In this document: positions 16,287 through 25,910 of the stretch, in pieces
Layout: each line of letters opens with the position of its first letter
How positions within the stretch are numbered: the stretch's first letter is position 1
Assembly: GCF_002251085.2 (NCBI RefSeq)
Contig: NZ_NOJZ02000025.1
Coordinates: 1-37,325 of the forward strand
Reading direction: 5' to 3'
Origin: Romboutsia maritimum
GTDB lineage: Bacteria > Bacillota > Clostridia > Peptostreptococcales > Peptostreptococcaceae
Length of the DNA stretch: 37,325 bases
Notes under the pieces: model-generated
What the model was told of the DNA's origin: nothing
The model's database searches: none
The model's input: the letters and a program-made list of their open reading frames with translations, nothing else
Made by a program: the position numbers and the translations under genes

Positions 16287-17480
16287 ATGGCAAGACATTT
16301 ATTTACATCAGAGTCAGTTACAGAGGGGCATCCAGATAAAATATGTGACCAGATATCAGATGCAATATTAGATAAATTATTAGAGAAAGATCCATTATCA
16401 AGAGTAGCTTGTGAAACAACAGTTACAACAGGGTTAGTATTAGTTGCAGGGGAGATAAGTACTTCTGCATATGTAGATATTCCTAAGTTAGTAAGATCTA
16501 CAGTTGAGGAAATTGGATATACTAGAGCTAAGTTTGGATTCGATTGTAAGACTTGTGCGGTTATAACTTCAATTGACGAACAATCTGGAGATATAGCAAT
16601 GGGAGTAGATGAAGCTTTAGAAAGTAAGGTAGGAGAACAAACTGAAGAAGAAATAGAAGCTATAGGTGCAGGAGATCAAGGTATAATGTTTGGTTTCGCA
16701 TGTAATGAAACACCAGAATTAATGCCGCTTCCTATATCATTAGCTCATAAATTAGCAAGAAAATTAACAGAGGTTAGAAAAGATGGAATATTAGAATACT
16801 TAAGACCAGATGGAAAAACTCAGGTTACAGTTGAATATGAAGGAAATAAAGCAGTAAGAGTTCATACTGTTCTTATATCAACTCAACACTGTGAAACTGT
16901 AGAAACAGAACAAATAAGAAGAGATTTAATAGAGTATGTAATAAAATCTGTTATACCAGCAGAATTACTTGATGAAGAAACTAAAATTTACATAAATCCA
17001 ACAGGAAGATTTGTTATAGGAGGACCTCAAGGAGATACAGGTCTTACAGGAAGAAAGATAATAATAGATACATATGGTGGATACTCAAGACATGGAGGAG
17101 GAGCTTTCTCAGGAAAAGATCCAACTAAAGTTGATAGATCAGCTGCATACGCTGCAAGATACGTGGCTAAAAATATAGTTGCTGCAGGACTTGCAGATAA
17201 GTGTGAAATAGAATTAGCTTATGCAATAGGTGTAGCTAAACCATTATCTGTATTTATAGATACTTTTGGAACTGGAAAAGTTTCAGAAGAAAAGTTAGTT
17301 GAATTAGTTAATAAATATTTTGACTTAAGACCAGGAGCTATAATTAGAGATTTAGAATTAAGAAGACCTATATATAGACAAGTTGCAGCTTACGGTCACT
17401 TTGGTAGAACAGACATAGATTTACCATGGGAAAAGACTGATAAAGCAGAGATATTAAGAAAAGAAGCATTAGGAAACTAA
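16287..17480 (+). CDS. metK: S-adenosylmethionine synthetase
   Basis: 397 residues, full length. [16 protein letters not shown] (about 14-29) is the ATP/Mg motif, [10 protein letters not shown] the methionine-adenosyltransferase signature 1, and [19 protein letters not shown] the P-loop-like signature 2 with its catalytic Lys. It makes SAM from methionine and ATP in the cytoplasm. Ribosome site GGGAGGA. The S-box riboswitch directly upstream gives feedback by its own product. A terminator follows, so it is monocistronic. Confidence 0.97.
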   Translation: MARHLFTSESVTEGHPDKICDQISDAILDKLLEKDPLSRVACETTVTTGLVLVAGEISTSAYVDIPKLVRSTVEEIGYTRAKFGFDCKTCAVITSIDEQSGDIAMGVDEALESKVGEQTEEEIEAIGAGDQGIMFGFACNETPELMPLPISLAHKLARKLTEVRKDGILEYLRPDGKTQVTVEYEGNKAVRVHTVLISTQHCETVETEQIRRDLIEYVIKSVIPAELLDEETKIYINPTGRFVIGGPQGDTGLTGRKIIIDTYGGYSRHGGGAFSGKDPTKVDRSAAYAARYVAKNIVAAGLADKCEIELAYAIGVAKPLSVFIDTFGTGKVSEEKLVELVNKYFDLRPGAIIRDLELRRPIYRQVAAYGHFGRTDIDLPWEKTDKAEILRKEALGN

Positions 17481-17486
17481 TTTATA

Positions 17487-17543
17487 AAAGAGGCTGCCAA
17501 GAGTAGATTAATAAAACTGCTTTTGGATGGGCCTCTTTATTTA
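17487..17543 (+). terminator. Intrinsic terminator after metK
   Basis: AAAAGAGGC at 17487-17495 pairs with GCCTCTTT at 17532-17539 around a long loop, followed by ATTT. Confidence 0.7.
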
Positions 17544-17617
17544 ATTTCATACTAAATGTATAATAGTTACTAATTAAGTTAATTATAGAAACATTATTTG
17601 TTTGTAGGAGAATAGAT

Positions 17618-19840
17618 ATGGAAAGAATAGAAGGAATGGTAAGTGACATAGTCTTTAAAAATGAAGATAATGGATATACTATAGCTCATTTAGCAAATGA
17701 AAAAGATGAAGTAGTTATAGTGGGATGTATGCCTACTTTAGCAATTGGAGAAAGTATAGAAGTACAAGGCAAATGGGTAAATCATAAAACTTATGGAGCT
17801 CAATTTGAAGTTAATAAATTTATGCCTGTTACCCCATCTTCATTAGAGGGTATCTATGTATACTTATCTTCAGGGATGATACATGGAATAGGGGAAAAAA
17901 TGGCTAAAAGGATTATAGATAAGTTTGGAGTTAATACTTTAGAAGTAATTCAAAATACCCCAGAACGTTTAGAGGAAGTAGAAGGTGTAGGTAAAAAAAA
18001 GGTAAAACAAATAGTCAAAAGCTATGAAGAAAATAGAGATCTTAGAAATATTATAATAGAATTATCGCCTTATGGGATTACACCTAATTACTGTTTGAAA
18101 ATATATAAAAAATATAAAAATAAAGCAATAGATGTTATAAACCAGAATCCATATAGGCTAGCAGAAGATATAAGAGGAATAGGTTTTAAAATCGCTGATA
18201 ATATTGCTTCAAAAATAGGGATAGATAAACATTCAAAAGACAGAATAGAGCAAGGCATTTTATATGCACTACACCAATCATTAAGCAATGGAAATACATA
18301 TTTACCGAAACATATATTAATTGAAGAATCTAGTAAAATATTAGATATTAAAGGTTCTATAATAGAAGAATGTATAATGGGACTAGCTTATGACCAAAAG
18401 GTTCATATAGAAAAAAGTAAAGATAATTATCTAGTATATTTAATACCTTATTACATATCTGAAAATGGAGTTTGCAAACAAATAATAAAATTGTCTCAAT
18501 GTGAATTTGAAGATTTAAAAATAGATATTGAAAAAGAAATTCAAGTAGTAGAAAAGGAAGATGATATTAAATTAGCTCAAAATCAAATTTTGGCTGTTAA
18601 AGAAGCTATAAATGGTGGAGTAGTTATAATAACAGGAGGACCAGGGACGGGAAAAACTACTACTATAAATACAATAATAAAAATATTTGAAAATAACAAC
18701 AAAGAAGTAGTTTTAGCAGCACCAACAGGTAGAGCGGCAAAGAGAATGAGCGAGACCTCAAACAAAGAAGCTAAAACGATACATAGACTGTTAGAAATGG
18801 GATATGCAACAGATAGTGAAGAGTTGTTATTTTTTAAAGATGAAGAAGATCCTATAAAAGCTGATGTTGTAATATTAGATGAAGTATCAATGGTAGATAT
18901 TTTATTAATGTATAGCTTGCTTAGAGCTATAAAACCAGGAACTAGAGTTATTTTAGTTGGAGATAGTGACCAATTACCGTCTGTAGGAGCAGGAAATGTA
19001 TTAAAAGATATGATTGATTCAGATGTTATAAATGTGGTTAGATTAAATGAGATATTTAGGCAAGCTCAAGAAAGTATGATTGTAGTAAATGCCCATAGAA
19101 TTAATAATGGAGAACCATTGCATTTAAATAGTAAAAATAAAGATTTTTTCTTTATAAAGAAAAATACAAATGAAGAAATTTTAAATGAAATAATAGGATT
19201 AGTAAACGAAAGGTTACCTAAATTCTATAAGTTAGATAAATTAAAAGATATACAAGTCTTAGCATCTATGAGAAAAGGTGATTTAGGCGTGACCAATCTT
19301 AATACAGAATTACAAAAGTATCTTAATAAACCTGATAAATTTAAAGTTGAAGAAAATTTTGCTAAAAGAGTATTTAGAGTTGGCGATAAAGTTATGCAAA
19401 TAAAAAATAATTACACAAAAAAATGGGAAACAGAGGATCAAAGTGATAGTGGAGAAGGTGTATATAATGGAGATATTGGTTATATATACCATATAGAGAA
19501 AGATAAAAAAATTGTTTATGTTATTTTTGATCAAATAAAAATAGTATCTTATAGATATGATGAACTAGACGAACTAGATCATAGTTTTTGTACAACGATA
19601 CATAAGAGCCAAGGAAGCGAATTTCCAGTAGTAGTTATACCTATAACTTGGGCACCTCCTATGCTGTTAAGTCGTAATTTAATATATACAGCTGTAACAA
19701 GAGCAAAGAAATTAGTTGTATTAGTTGGAGATGTAAAGTATTTAGAATATATGATTAAAAATAATAAAACTAATGAAAGATATTCTAATCTTTCTGAAAA
19801 ATTAATTAAATTTAAAAAAGAAGGGTTGTTGTTAAAATAA
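17618..19840 (+). CDS. recD2: RecD2-type 5'-3' DNA helicase
   Basis: 740 residues, the length of stand-alone RecD2. N-terminal OB-like domain (1-75), helix-hairpin-helix elements (GMIHGIGEKMAKRII about 86-100; VEGVGKKKVKQIV about 121-133), Walker A GGPGTGKTT near residue 341-349, Walker B DEVSMVD, GDSDQLPSVGAGNVL motif III, and a UvrD-like C-terminal motif (TTIHKSQGSEF, YTAVTRAKKL). Family role: ATP-driven unwinding in DNA repair and recombination without RecBC partners. GTAGGAGA precedes the ATG, and TATAAT at 17560-17565 is a possible -10. comF starts two bases after its stop. Confidence 0.94.
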   Translation: MERIEGMVSDIVFKNEDNGYTIAHLANEKDEVVIVGCMPTLAIGESIEVQGKWVNHKTYGAQFEVNKFMPVTPSSLEGIYVYLSSGMIHGIGEKMAKRIIDKFGVNTLEVIQNTPERLEEVEGVGKKKVKQIVKSYEENRDLRNIIIELSPYGITPNYCLKIYKKYKNKAIDVINQNPYRLAEDIRGIGFKIADNIASKIGIDKHSKDRIEQGILYALHQSLSNGNTYLPKHILIEESSKILDIKGSIIEECIMGLAYDQKVHIEKSKDNYLVYLIPYYISENGVCKQIIKLSQCEFEDLKIDIEKEIQVVEKEDDIKLAQNQILAVKEAINGGVVIITGGPGTGKTTTINTIIKIFENNNKEVVLAAPTGRAAKRMSETSNKEAKTIHRLLEMGYATDSEELLFFKDEEDPIKADVVILDEVSMVDILLMYSLLRAIKPGTRVILVGDSDQLPSVGAGNVLKDMIDSDVINVVRLNEIFRQAQESMIVVNAHRINNGEPLHLNSKNKDFFFIKKNTNEEILNEIIGLVNERLPKFYKLDKLKDIQVLASMRKGDLGVTNLNTELQKYLNKPDKFKVEENFAKRVFRVGDKVMQIKNNYTKKWETEDQSDSGEGVYNGDIGYIYHIEKDKKIVYVIFDQIKIVSYRYDELDELDHSFCTTIHKSQGSEFPVVVIPITWAPPMLLSRNLIYTAVTRAKKLVVLVGDVKYLEYMIKNNKTNERYSNLSEKLIKFKKEGLLLK

Positions 19841-19842
19841 AA

Positions 19843-20622
19843 ATGAAAAAATATATTAATAGTTTATATAAAACTTTTAATAACATATTTGAGACATTTT
19901 TAGATTTTATATATCCAGAAAATATAACTTGTATAATTTGTAATAAACCTGTAAAAAAGAATAATACTTATTCAATGTGTAAAAATTGTTTTGATGAGTT
20001 ACACTTCATATTAGATGGATGCAGAAAATGTGGGAAGCCAATAATTAATCATTCTTTAGAAAAACAAGATATAGAAGGATGTAGCTATTGTTTTAATAAA
20101 AATTTTTATTTTGATAAAGCTATATCGTGTATAGAGTATAATGATATGAGTAAAAAAATGGTATTATCTTTAAAATATAATAATAAAACTTATATGAGTA
20201 AGTATATTGCAAGTATAATGAAAGATAAGTTAGAAATAGAAAATATTAACTTTGACTATATATTATTTGTTCCATTACATAAAATAAGATTAAGAAGAAG
20301 AGGGTTTAATCAATCTGAAAAAATAGCTGTGTATTTAGGGAAAATAACAAAGAAACCAGTAATAAATATAATAGATAGAAAAAAGTATACAAAAAAATTA
20401 TATAAGTTAAATAAAAAAGAAAGAGAAAAAGAATTAAAAGAAGCTTTTTCATTAAAAGATAATGGTAGTATTAAAAATAAAAATGTTATCGTAGTTGATG
20501 ATATATTTACAACAGGAACTACTGTAAATGAAATAAGTAAGCTTTTAAAAAATCATGGAGTTAGTCAGGTCTTTATAATAACTCTACTAACTAAAAATAT
20601 TGATACATATGTTAAGGCATAA
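19843..20622 (+). CDS. comF: ComF family phosphoribosyltransferase-like protein
   Basis: 259 residues. An N-terminal four-cysteine zinc finger (CIIC...CKNC) and a second set (CRKCGKP...CSYC) precede a type I phosphoribosyltransferase domain whose PRPP loop is VIVVDDIFTTGTTV (near residue 218). ComFC-like proteins contribute to DNA uptake in competent bacteria; the biochemical activity is unclear. It begins two bases after recD2, with only a weak ribosome site inside the recD2 end, suggesting translational coupling. Genes for the DNA-uptake machine are not in the window, so a competence role here is inferred from the family only. Confidence 0.87.
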   Translation: MKKYINSLYKTFNNIFETFLDFIYPENITCIICNKPVKKNNTYSMCKNCFDELHFILDGCRKCGKPIINHSLEKQDIEGCSYCFNKNFYFDKAISCIEYNDMSKKMVLSLKYNNKTYMSKYIASIMKDKLEIENINFDYILFVPLHKIRLRRRGFNQSEKIAVYLGKITKKPVINIIDRKKYTKKLYKLNKKEREKELKEAFSLKDNGSIKNKNVIVVDDIFTTGTTVNEISKLLKNHGVSQVFIITLLTKNIDTYVKA

Positions 20623-20629
20623 ATTTCTA

Positions 20630-20658
20630 TTGACATATCATTTCTAAAATATTAAAAT
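20630..20658 (+). promoter_or_regulatory. Sigma-A promoter of the raiA RNA
   Basis: TTGACA (20630-20635), 17 bases, TAAAAT (20653-20658): both boxes and spacing are identical to the metK leader promoter. Predicted start about 20664, just before the 5' strand of the RNA's closing helix. Confidence 0.88.
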
Positions 20659-20663
20659 AAGTA

Positions 20664-20908
20664 AGTGATATTTTAGGTCTGTGGTTGAAAGTCCAAGCCA
20701 GTCGCAGGCAAAGGGATCCACGTAAGTTAACCCTAAAAATTGGGTTGATGATCATGGTGCGGCTTAGAAGTAAGTCCTACCGATAATAAAATCGAGAGAG
20801 TTAATAGTGCGGCGAACCCAAGCAAAAGCTCCAGTAGGCGAGTGTGGGGTCAAAAACCAGGTCAGCTAAATTATCCATAAAGTACCTTTATAAGGTGCTT
20901 TTTTTTTA
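20664..20908 (+). ncRNA. raiA RNA: raiA-motif structured RNA
   Basis: A GC-rich (for this genome) non-coding stretch of about 210 bases between comF and hpf (raiA), the classic location of the raiA motif RNA of Firmicutes. The closing helix pairs 20667-20676 with 20866-20875 (9 of 10 pairs), enclosing conserved-looking runs such as GTCGCAGGCAAAGGGATCCA and GGCGAGTGTGGGGTC. It has its own sigma-A promoter and a terminator, so it is made as an independent small RNA, not as a leader of hpf. Family knowledge: raiA RNAs are among the larger, highly structured bacterial RNAs of unsettled function, linked to sporulation and aggregation in Clostridia. The identity is my recognition from context and structure; a covariance search was not possible. 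Confidence 0.78.
20879..20908 (+). terminator. Intrinsic terminator of the raiA RNA
   Basis: AAGTACCTT pairs with AAGGTGCTT (one G-T pair) over a 3-base loop, followed by eight or nine T. Confidence 0.9.
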
Positions 20909-21033
20909 TAAAAACAAATACTTTACATATATAAGTTAATCATTTCCATAAAAACAAATTTATGATAAATAAAAATATAAAATAATAATTTATGACAGCA
21001 ATACACAAATTAGTAACAGCTAATAAGTAGAAT

Positions 21034-21139
21034 TGTGGATATATAAATTTAGCCAAATATTAGAAAATGCACAATATAAAGAGTTATTAACAGTTTTATC
21101 CACACTATCCACAGAATAACACGTTTAAATTAATCCACA
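21034..21139. promoter_or_regulatory. Cluster of DnaA-box-like sites
   Basis: Four 9-mers within 106 bp: TGTGGATAT at 21034-21042 (minus, one mismatch), TTATCCACA at 21096-21104 (perfect DnaA box), CTATCCACA at 21105-21113 (one mismatch, directly abutting), and TAATCCACA at 21131-21139 (one mismatch). They lie between the raiA RNA terminator and the hpf promoter in otherwise non-coding AT-rich DNA. dnaA, dnaN, rpmH or gidA are not present, so this is more likely a DnaA-binding regulatory or titration cluster than the chromosome origin. Confidence 0.6.
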
Positions 21140-21216
21140 TACTAATATGGAAAGAATAGTATGAATTAATATTTTTTGATTGAATAATAAAAATTATAAA
21201 AGTTAACAATAAAAAT

Positions 21217-21243
21217 AGAGGATTAAATAAATTGATGTAGAAT
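21217..21243 (+). promoter_or_regulatory. Candidate sigma-H promoter of hpf
   Basis: AGAGGATTA (21217-21225), 11 bases, GTAGAAT (21237-21243): a full match to the sigma-H pattern RnAGGAWWW-N11..12-RnnGAAT. Start would be about 21250, 46 bp before the hpf ATG. hpf (yvyD) of Bacillus is known to be partly sigma-H-dependent. Confidence 0.75.
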
Positions 21244-21295
21244 AATTATTTAAAGTATAAATTTTATACTGTCATAACTGAAGGGAGATGTTCTT

Positions 21296-21844
21296 ATGAA
21301 TATAATAATATCTGGAAAACAAATGGAGTTAACAAATAGTATAAAGAATTCAATTGAAGAAAAAATAGGAAAATTAGACTACTACATTCATCCAGAAACA
21401 CAAGTAAAAGTTACTGTTAGTGCTAAAAAATCTAGACAGAAGGTAGAAGTAACTATAATCCCTATAAGTGGACCAATAATTAGAGCTGAAGATAGTGAAG
21501 AAAATTTATACGCAGCGATAGATGTTGTATATGATAAGTTAAATAAACAATTAAGAAGATACAAGAATAGATTACAAGATAGACACCAAGACAATAAAAG
21601 TATTAGATATCAAAATGAAGATGAAAGTGAAGCATTAGATATCGAAAATGAAAATCATGAGTTTGATATAGTGATTAAAAGACATAAAAAATTTGATATG
21701 AAACCAATGAGTAAAGAAGAAGCAATCTTACAAATGGAATTAATTAGCCATGATTTCTATATGTTTAGAAATATAGATACAGATGAAATTTCTACAGTTT
21801 ATAAACGTAAAAATGGAGGTTATGGAGTAATAGAACATGAGTAA
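21296..21844 (+). CDS. hpf: Long-form ribosome hibernation promoting factor
   Basis: 182 residues: N-terminal S30AE/RaiA domain (1-100, ISGKQMELTNSIKNSIEEK at the start) that occupies the 30S decoding region, a linker rich in charged residues, and a C-terminal domain (about 122-182, FDIVIKRHKKFDMKPM and the final YKRKNGGYGVIE) that dimerises to pair two 70S into 100S ribosomes. This is the long form typical of Firmicutes. Ribosome site GAAGGGAG. Expression probably rises on entry to stationary phase through the sigma-H-type promoter upstream. A perfect terminator separates it from secA. The raiA RNA takes its name from this gene family. Confidence 0.95.
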   Translation: MNIIISGKQMELTNSIKNSIEEKIGKLDYYIHPETQVKVTVSAKKSRQKVEVTIIPISGPIIRAEDSEENLYAAIDVVYDKLNKQLRRYKNRLQDRHQDNKSIRYQNEDESEALDIENENHEFDIVIKRHKKFDMKPMSKEEAILQMELISHDFYMFRNIDTDEISTVYKRKNGGYGVIEHE

Positions 21845-21884
21845 AAAAGTTTACTTTAAATATTAAGATAATTTTATTTAATAT

Positions 21885-21921
21885 AAAAGCTATCGATAGA
21901 TTTAATTATCGATAGCTTTTT
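21885..21921 (+). terminator. Intrinsic terminator after hpf
   Basis: A 14-bp perfect stem (21885-21898 with 21907-21920), 8-base loop, ending in a T-run. Confidence 0.9.
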
Positions 21922-22033
21922 AATGTTTGATTATTATATAGATAAATGTAAATTTCAATATTAATATAAAATAAGATGTTTTTATGGTAAAATGTATAAT
22001 AGTATAAAAAACGTGCGAGGAGAGATGTTGAAC

Positions 22034-24706
22034 ATGGGCTTTTTAGATAATTTATTTAATATGGCTGATAAAAAAGAATTAAAAAAATTTAATAAAATCG
22101 TTGATACAATAGACTCATTAGAACCTAAATTTGAATCTATGTCAGATAAAGAATTAAAAAATATGACTAATGTATTCAAAGAAACATTAAGTAATGGAGC
22201 GAGTATAGATGATGTATTGCCGGAAGCCTTTGCAGTAGTTAGAGAGGCATCTAAAAGAGTATTAGGGATGAGACATTATAGAGTTCAGCTTATAGGTGGT
22301 ATTGTTCTACATCAAGGTAGAATAGCTGAAATGAAAACAGGTGAAGGTAAAACATTAGTTGCAACTGCACCAGTTTATTTAAATGCTCTTACAGGTAAAG
22401 GGGTTCACGTAGTTACAGTAAATGATTATTTAGCTAAGCGTGATAAAGAGCAAATGGCAAAATTATATGAATTCCTAGGAATGACAGTAGGGGTAATAGT
22501 TCATGGACAAAATTCTAAAGTTAGACGTGAACAGTATGAATGTGATATAACTTATGGAACAAACAATGAATATGGATTTGATTATCTAAAAGATAACATG
22601 GTAATACATAAAGAACAAATGGTTCAAAGAGAACTAAATTATGCAATTGTAGATGAGGTTGACTCTATATTAATAGATGAAGCTAGAACTCCTCTTATAA
22701 TATCTGGACCTGGGGATAAGTCTACACATTTATATTCAGATGCTAATACGTTTGTACTTACGTTAAAAGAAGATGACTATGAAGTAGATGAAAAACAAAA
22801 GGCAGTATCTTTAACAGATTCAGGTATACAAAAGTCAGAAGTATATTTTAATGTTGAAAACATAACTGATATATCTCATACAGAATTATATCATCATATA
22901 AATCAAGCATTAAAAGCACATAAAATAATGAAAAGAGATGTTGATTATGTGCCTAAAGATGGAGAAATAGTAATAGTTGATGAATTTACAGGAAGACTTA
23001 TGTTTGGAAGAAGATATTCAGAAGGATTACATCAAGCTATAGAAGCTAAAGAAGGATTAAAAATCCAAAGAGAATCAAAAACATTAGCAACTGTAACATT
23101 CCAAAATTATTTTAGAATGTATAATAAACTTTCAGGTATGACAGGTACAGCAAAAACTGAAGAGGAAGAATTAAAAGCGATATATAGAATGGATGTTGTA
23201 CAAATCCCTACTAATAAGCCAATCTTAAGACTAGATTTAGCTGACTCTGTATACAAAAATGAAAGAGGTAAGTTTAATGCAGTAGTTGAAGATATAATAG
23301 AAAGACATCAAGTAAAACAACCAATACTTGTTGGTACAGTTTCAATAGAAAAATCTGAATTATTATCTCAACTTTTAAAAAGAAGAGGCGTTAAACATGA
23401 GGTATTAAATGCCAAACATCATGATAAAGAAGCCGAAATAATAGCTCAAGCAGGTAGATTAGGTTCTGTAACAATAGCTACTAATATGGCAGGTCGTGGT
23501 ACAGATATAGTTTTAGGTGGTAACCCTGTATTTTTAACTAAGAAAGAAATGAAAAAATTAGGATATGATGAGATTACAATAAATAAAGTTGATTCACCTA
23601 TAGATGGTTTACCAATAGAAGGAAATGAAGAGCTACATAAGGCTAGAAAAGAATATGAAAATTTACATGAAAAATATAAAAAACAAACAGAACAAGAACA
23701 AGACGAAGTTATAAAAGCTGGTGGTCTTGCTATAATAGGTACAGAAAGACATGAGTCTCGTAGAATAGATAATCAGTTAAGAGGTCGTGCTGGTCGTCAA
23801 GGTGACCCAGGTAGTTCAAGATTCTATATAGGATTAGATGATGATCTTATGAGGCTATTTGGAAGTGAAAGAATATCAGGAATGGTCGAAAAGATAGGTT
23901 TAGAAGAAGATATGCCAATAGAGCATAAAATTTTAACTAAATCAATAGAAGGTGCTCAAAAGAAAGTTGAAGGAAAGAACTTTGGAATAAGAAAACACGT
24001 ACTTCAATATGATGATGTTATGAATAAACAAAGAGAAATAATATATGCTGAAAGAAGAAGAGTACTTCAAGGTGAAAACTTACAAGAACAAATACAAGGA
24101 ATGATAAAATCTATAATAGAAAAAACAGCAAACCTTTATACTGGTGAAGCTGAGTTTAATGTTGATGGATTCAAGGATCATTTATATCATTTATTTATGC
24201 CAAAAGGAAGTATAGAAATTCCTGATATGGTAAAACTTAAACTTGATGAAATAGTAGAAAAAACTTACGACATAGCTATGAAAATGTACAATGGAAAAGA
24301 AGATAGAATAGGATCAGAAAGAATGAGAGAAGTTGAAAGAGTAATACTTCTTCAAGCTGTAGATAGCCATTGGATGGATCATATAGATGCTATGGATCAA
24401 TTACGTCAAGGAATAGGACTTCGTGCTATAGGACAACAAGATCCAGTTGTTGCATATAAAATGGAAGGTTTTGATATGTTTGATGAAATGACTCAGCATA
24501 TTCAAGAAGATACAATTAAATATTTATTCAATATAACTGTAGAAGAACCAGTAGAAAGAAAACAAGTTATAGATGTAGATAACTTATCTGCTAATGGTAG
24601 TGAAGAATCACAAAATAAAACAGTTAGAAAAGATGAACATATAGGAAGAAATGATGATTGTCCTTGTGGAAGTGGGAAAAAATATAAAAAATGTTGTGGA
24701 AAGTAA
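22034..24706 (+). CDS. secA: Preprotein translocase ATPase SecA
   Basis: 890 residues from ATG 22034 (MGFLDNLF...). GAGGAGA at 22017-22023 is 10 bases before this ATG but only 1 base before an upstream ATG at 22025. The open frame back to 21992 lies in the promoter region, where TATAAT is found at 21995-22000. Walker A is TGEGKT (about 102-107) and [17 protein letters not shown] is Walker B/DEVD; the C-terminal tail [14 protein letters not shown] is the SecB/lipid-binding zinc motif. It drives Sec-dependent export through SecYEG. This is the SecA1-type housekeeping copy. prfB follows 14 bp later, so the two are cotranscribed, the usual secA-prfB pair. Confidence 0.96.
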   Translation: MGFLDNLFNMADKKELKKFNKIVDTIDSLEPKFESMSDKELKNMTNVFKETLSNGASIDDVLPEAFAVVREASKRVLGMRHYRVQLIGGIVLHQGRIAEMKTGEGKTLVATAPVYLNALTGKGVHVVTVNDYLAKRDKEQMAKLYEFLGMTVGVIVHGQNSKVRREQYECDITYGTNNEYGFDYLKDNMVIHKEQMVQRELNYAIVDEVDSILIDEARTPLIISGPGDKSTHLYSDANTFVLTLKEDDYEVDEKQKAVSLTDSGIQKSEVYFNVENITDISHTELYHHINQALKAHKIMKRDVDYVPKDGEIVIVDEFTGRLMFGRRYSEGLHQAIEAKEGLKIQRESKTLATVTFQNYFRMYNKLSGMTGTAKTEEEELKAIYRMDVVQIPTNKPILRLDLADSVYKNERGKFNAVVEDIIERHQVKQPILVGTVSIEKSELLSQLLKRRGVKHEVLNAKHHDKEAEIIAQAGRLGSVTIATNMAGRGTDIVLGGNPVFLTKKEMKKLGYDEITINKVDSPIDGLPIEGNEELHKARKEYENLHEKYKKQTEQEQDEVIKAGGLAIIGTERHESRRIDNQLRGRAGRQGDPGSSRFYIGLDDDLMRLFGSERISGMVEKIGLEEDMPIEHKILTKSIEGAQKKVEGKNFGIRKHVLQYDDVMNKQREIIYAERRRVLQGENLQEQIQGMIKSIIEKTANLYTGEAEFNVDGFKDHLYHLFMPKGSIEIPDMVKLKLDEIVEKTYDIAMKMYNGKEDRIGSERMREVERVILLQAVDSHWMDHIDAMDQLRQGIGLRAIGQQDPVVAYKMEGFDMFDEMTQHIQEDTIKYLFNITVEEPVERKQVIDVDNLSANGSEESQNKTVRKDEHIGRNDDCPCGSGKKYKKCCGK

Positions 24707-24720
24707 TTTTGGAGGATTAA

Positions 24721-25831
24721 ATGTTAAACATACAAGATTATAGACATAGTGTAGAAAAGATGTCCTCAAATTTAGAAGAATTGAGGGTTTCTCTTTGACA
24801 TTGCTAATTTATTAGATAAAATTAAGCAAAATGAAGAAAAAATGAGTGATCAAGATTTTTGGAATGACAATGATTTAGCTCAAAAAATTCTTCAAGAGAA
24901 TAAAATATTAAAAGATACTGTAGATGAATATAATAGTTTAAAAGAAAGCCTAGAAGAAATAGAAATATTAATAGAAATAGGACAAGAAGAAAATGATTCA
25001 TCTATTGAAAAAGAAATAGAAAAGTCTATAGAAACACTTGAAAAGGGAATAGATGATATAAGAATAAAAACTCTTTTAAGTGGTGAATATGATAAAAATA
25101 ATGCAGTATTGTCTATAAATGCAGGTACAGGAGGATTAGATGCTCAAGATTGGGCTCAAATGCTTTTAAGAATGTATATAAGATGGGCAGAAAGTAAAGA
25201 TTATAAGGTTAAACTTTTAGATATACTATCAGATCCAGAGGCAGGTATAAAAAGTGCTACATTGTTAATAGAAGGATTAAATGCATATGGATACCTTAGA
25301 AGTGAAAAAGGTGTTCATCGTATTGTAAGGATATCTCCATTTGATCCATCTGGAAAAAGACATACTTCTTTTGCATCTATAGATGTTACACCAGAGCTAG
25401 ATGATAGTATAGATATTGAGATAAATCCATCTGATTTAAAGATAGACACATATAGGGCTTCAGGTGCAGGGGGACAACATGTAAATACTACAGATTCAGC
25501 TGTAAGAATAACACATATCCCTACAGGTGTAGTTGTCCAATGCCAAAATGAAAGATCTCAGCATATGAATAAAGATAGAGCTATGAGAATGCTTATGGCT
25601 AAACTTATAGAACTAAAAGAATTAGAACAAAAAGAAAAGATAGAAGATATACAAGGAAAATACTCTCAAATAACTTGGGGAAGTCAAATAAGATCTTATG
25701 TTTTCCAACCATATAAGTTAGTAAAGGATCATAGAACTAATGCAGAGGTTGGAAATGTAGATAGTGTTATGGATGGAAGTCTAGATTTATTCATAAATGA
25801 ATATTTAAAAATGAATAAAATGAAGAAGTAG
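24721..25831 (+). CDS. prfB: Peptide chain release factor 2, made by +1 programmed frameshift
   Basis: The gene starts at ATG 24721 (ribosome site GGAGG), reads 25 codons, meets an in-frame TGA at 24796-24798, and continues in the +1 frame from GAC at 24797. The full product is about 369 residues. In full-length numbering the stop-recognition tripeptide Ser-Pro-Phe falls at 205-207 and the GGQ motif at 250-252, exactly the E. coli RF2 positions. It releases peptides at UGA and UAA codons. Annotating it from the internal ATG at 24842 would lose 40 residues and hide the regulation: low RF2 lets the ribosome shift past its own UGA codon. It is cotranscribed with secA; a terminator follows. Confidence 0.96.
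24784..24799 (+). promoter_or_regulatory. prfB programmed +1 frameshift site
   Basis: AGGGTTTCTCTTTGAC: a Shine-Dalgarno-like AGGG three codons before the slippery CTT-TGA, followed by C, the canonical RF2 autoregulatory arrangement. Slip from CTT to TTT moves the ribosome to GAC in the +1 frame. Confidence 0.95.
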
Positions 25832-25839
25832 TTTATAAA

Positions 25840-25874
25840 AAGGGCTTGAGAATTTAATTCTTAAGCCTTATTTT
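25840..25874 (+). terminator. Intrinsic terminator after prfB
   Basis: AAGGGCTTGAGAATT pairs with AATTCTTAAGCCTT and is followed by ATTTT. It ends the secA-prfB unit. Confidence 0.8.
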
Positions 25875-25910
25875 AAGCAACTTTATATTTTTAATGAAAG
25901 AGGTAGTGTT

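Noticed and set aside
20664..20908. RNase P RNA or tmRNA
   Set aside because: Too short and lacking their conserved cores; a GAAAGTCC stretch alone is not enough. Position before hpf favours raiA RNA.
21034..21139. Chromosome replication origin
   Set aside because: No dnaA, dnaN, rpmH or gidA nearby and no evident unwinding element tied to the boxes; kept only as a DnaA-box cluster.
21992..22033. Upstream start for secA
   Set aside because: The extra residues overlap the probable -10 and the ribosome site; family proteins begin at MGFLDNLF.
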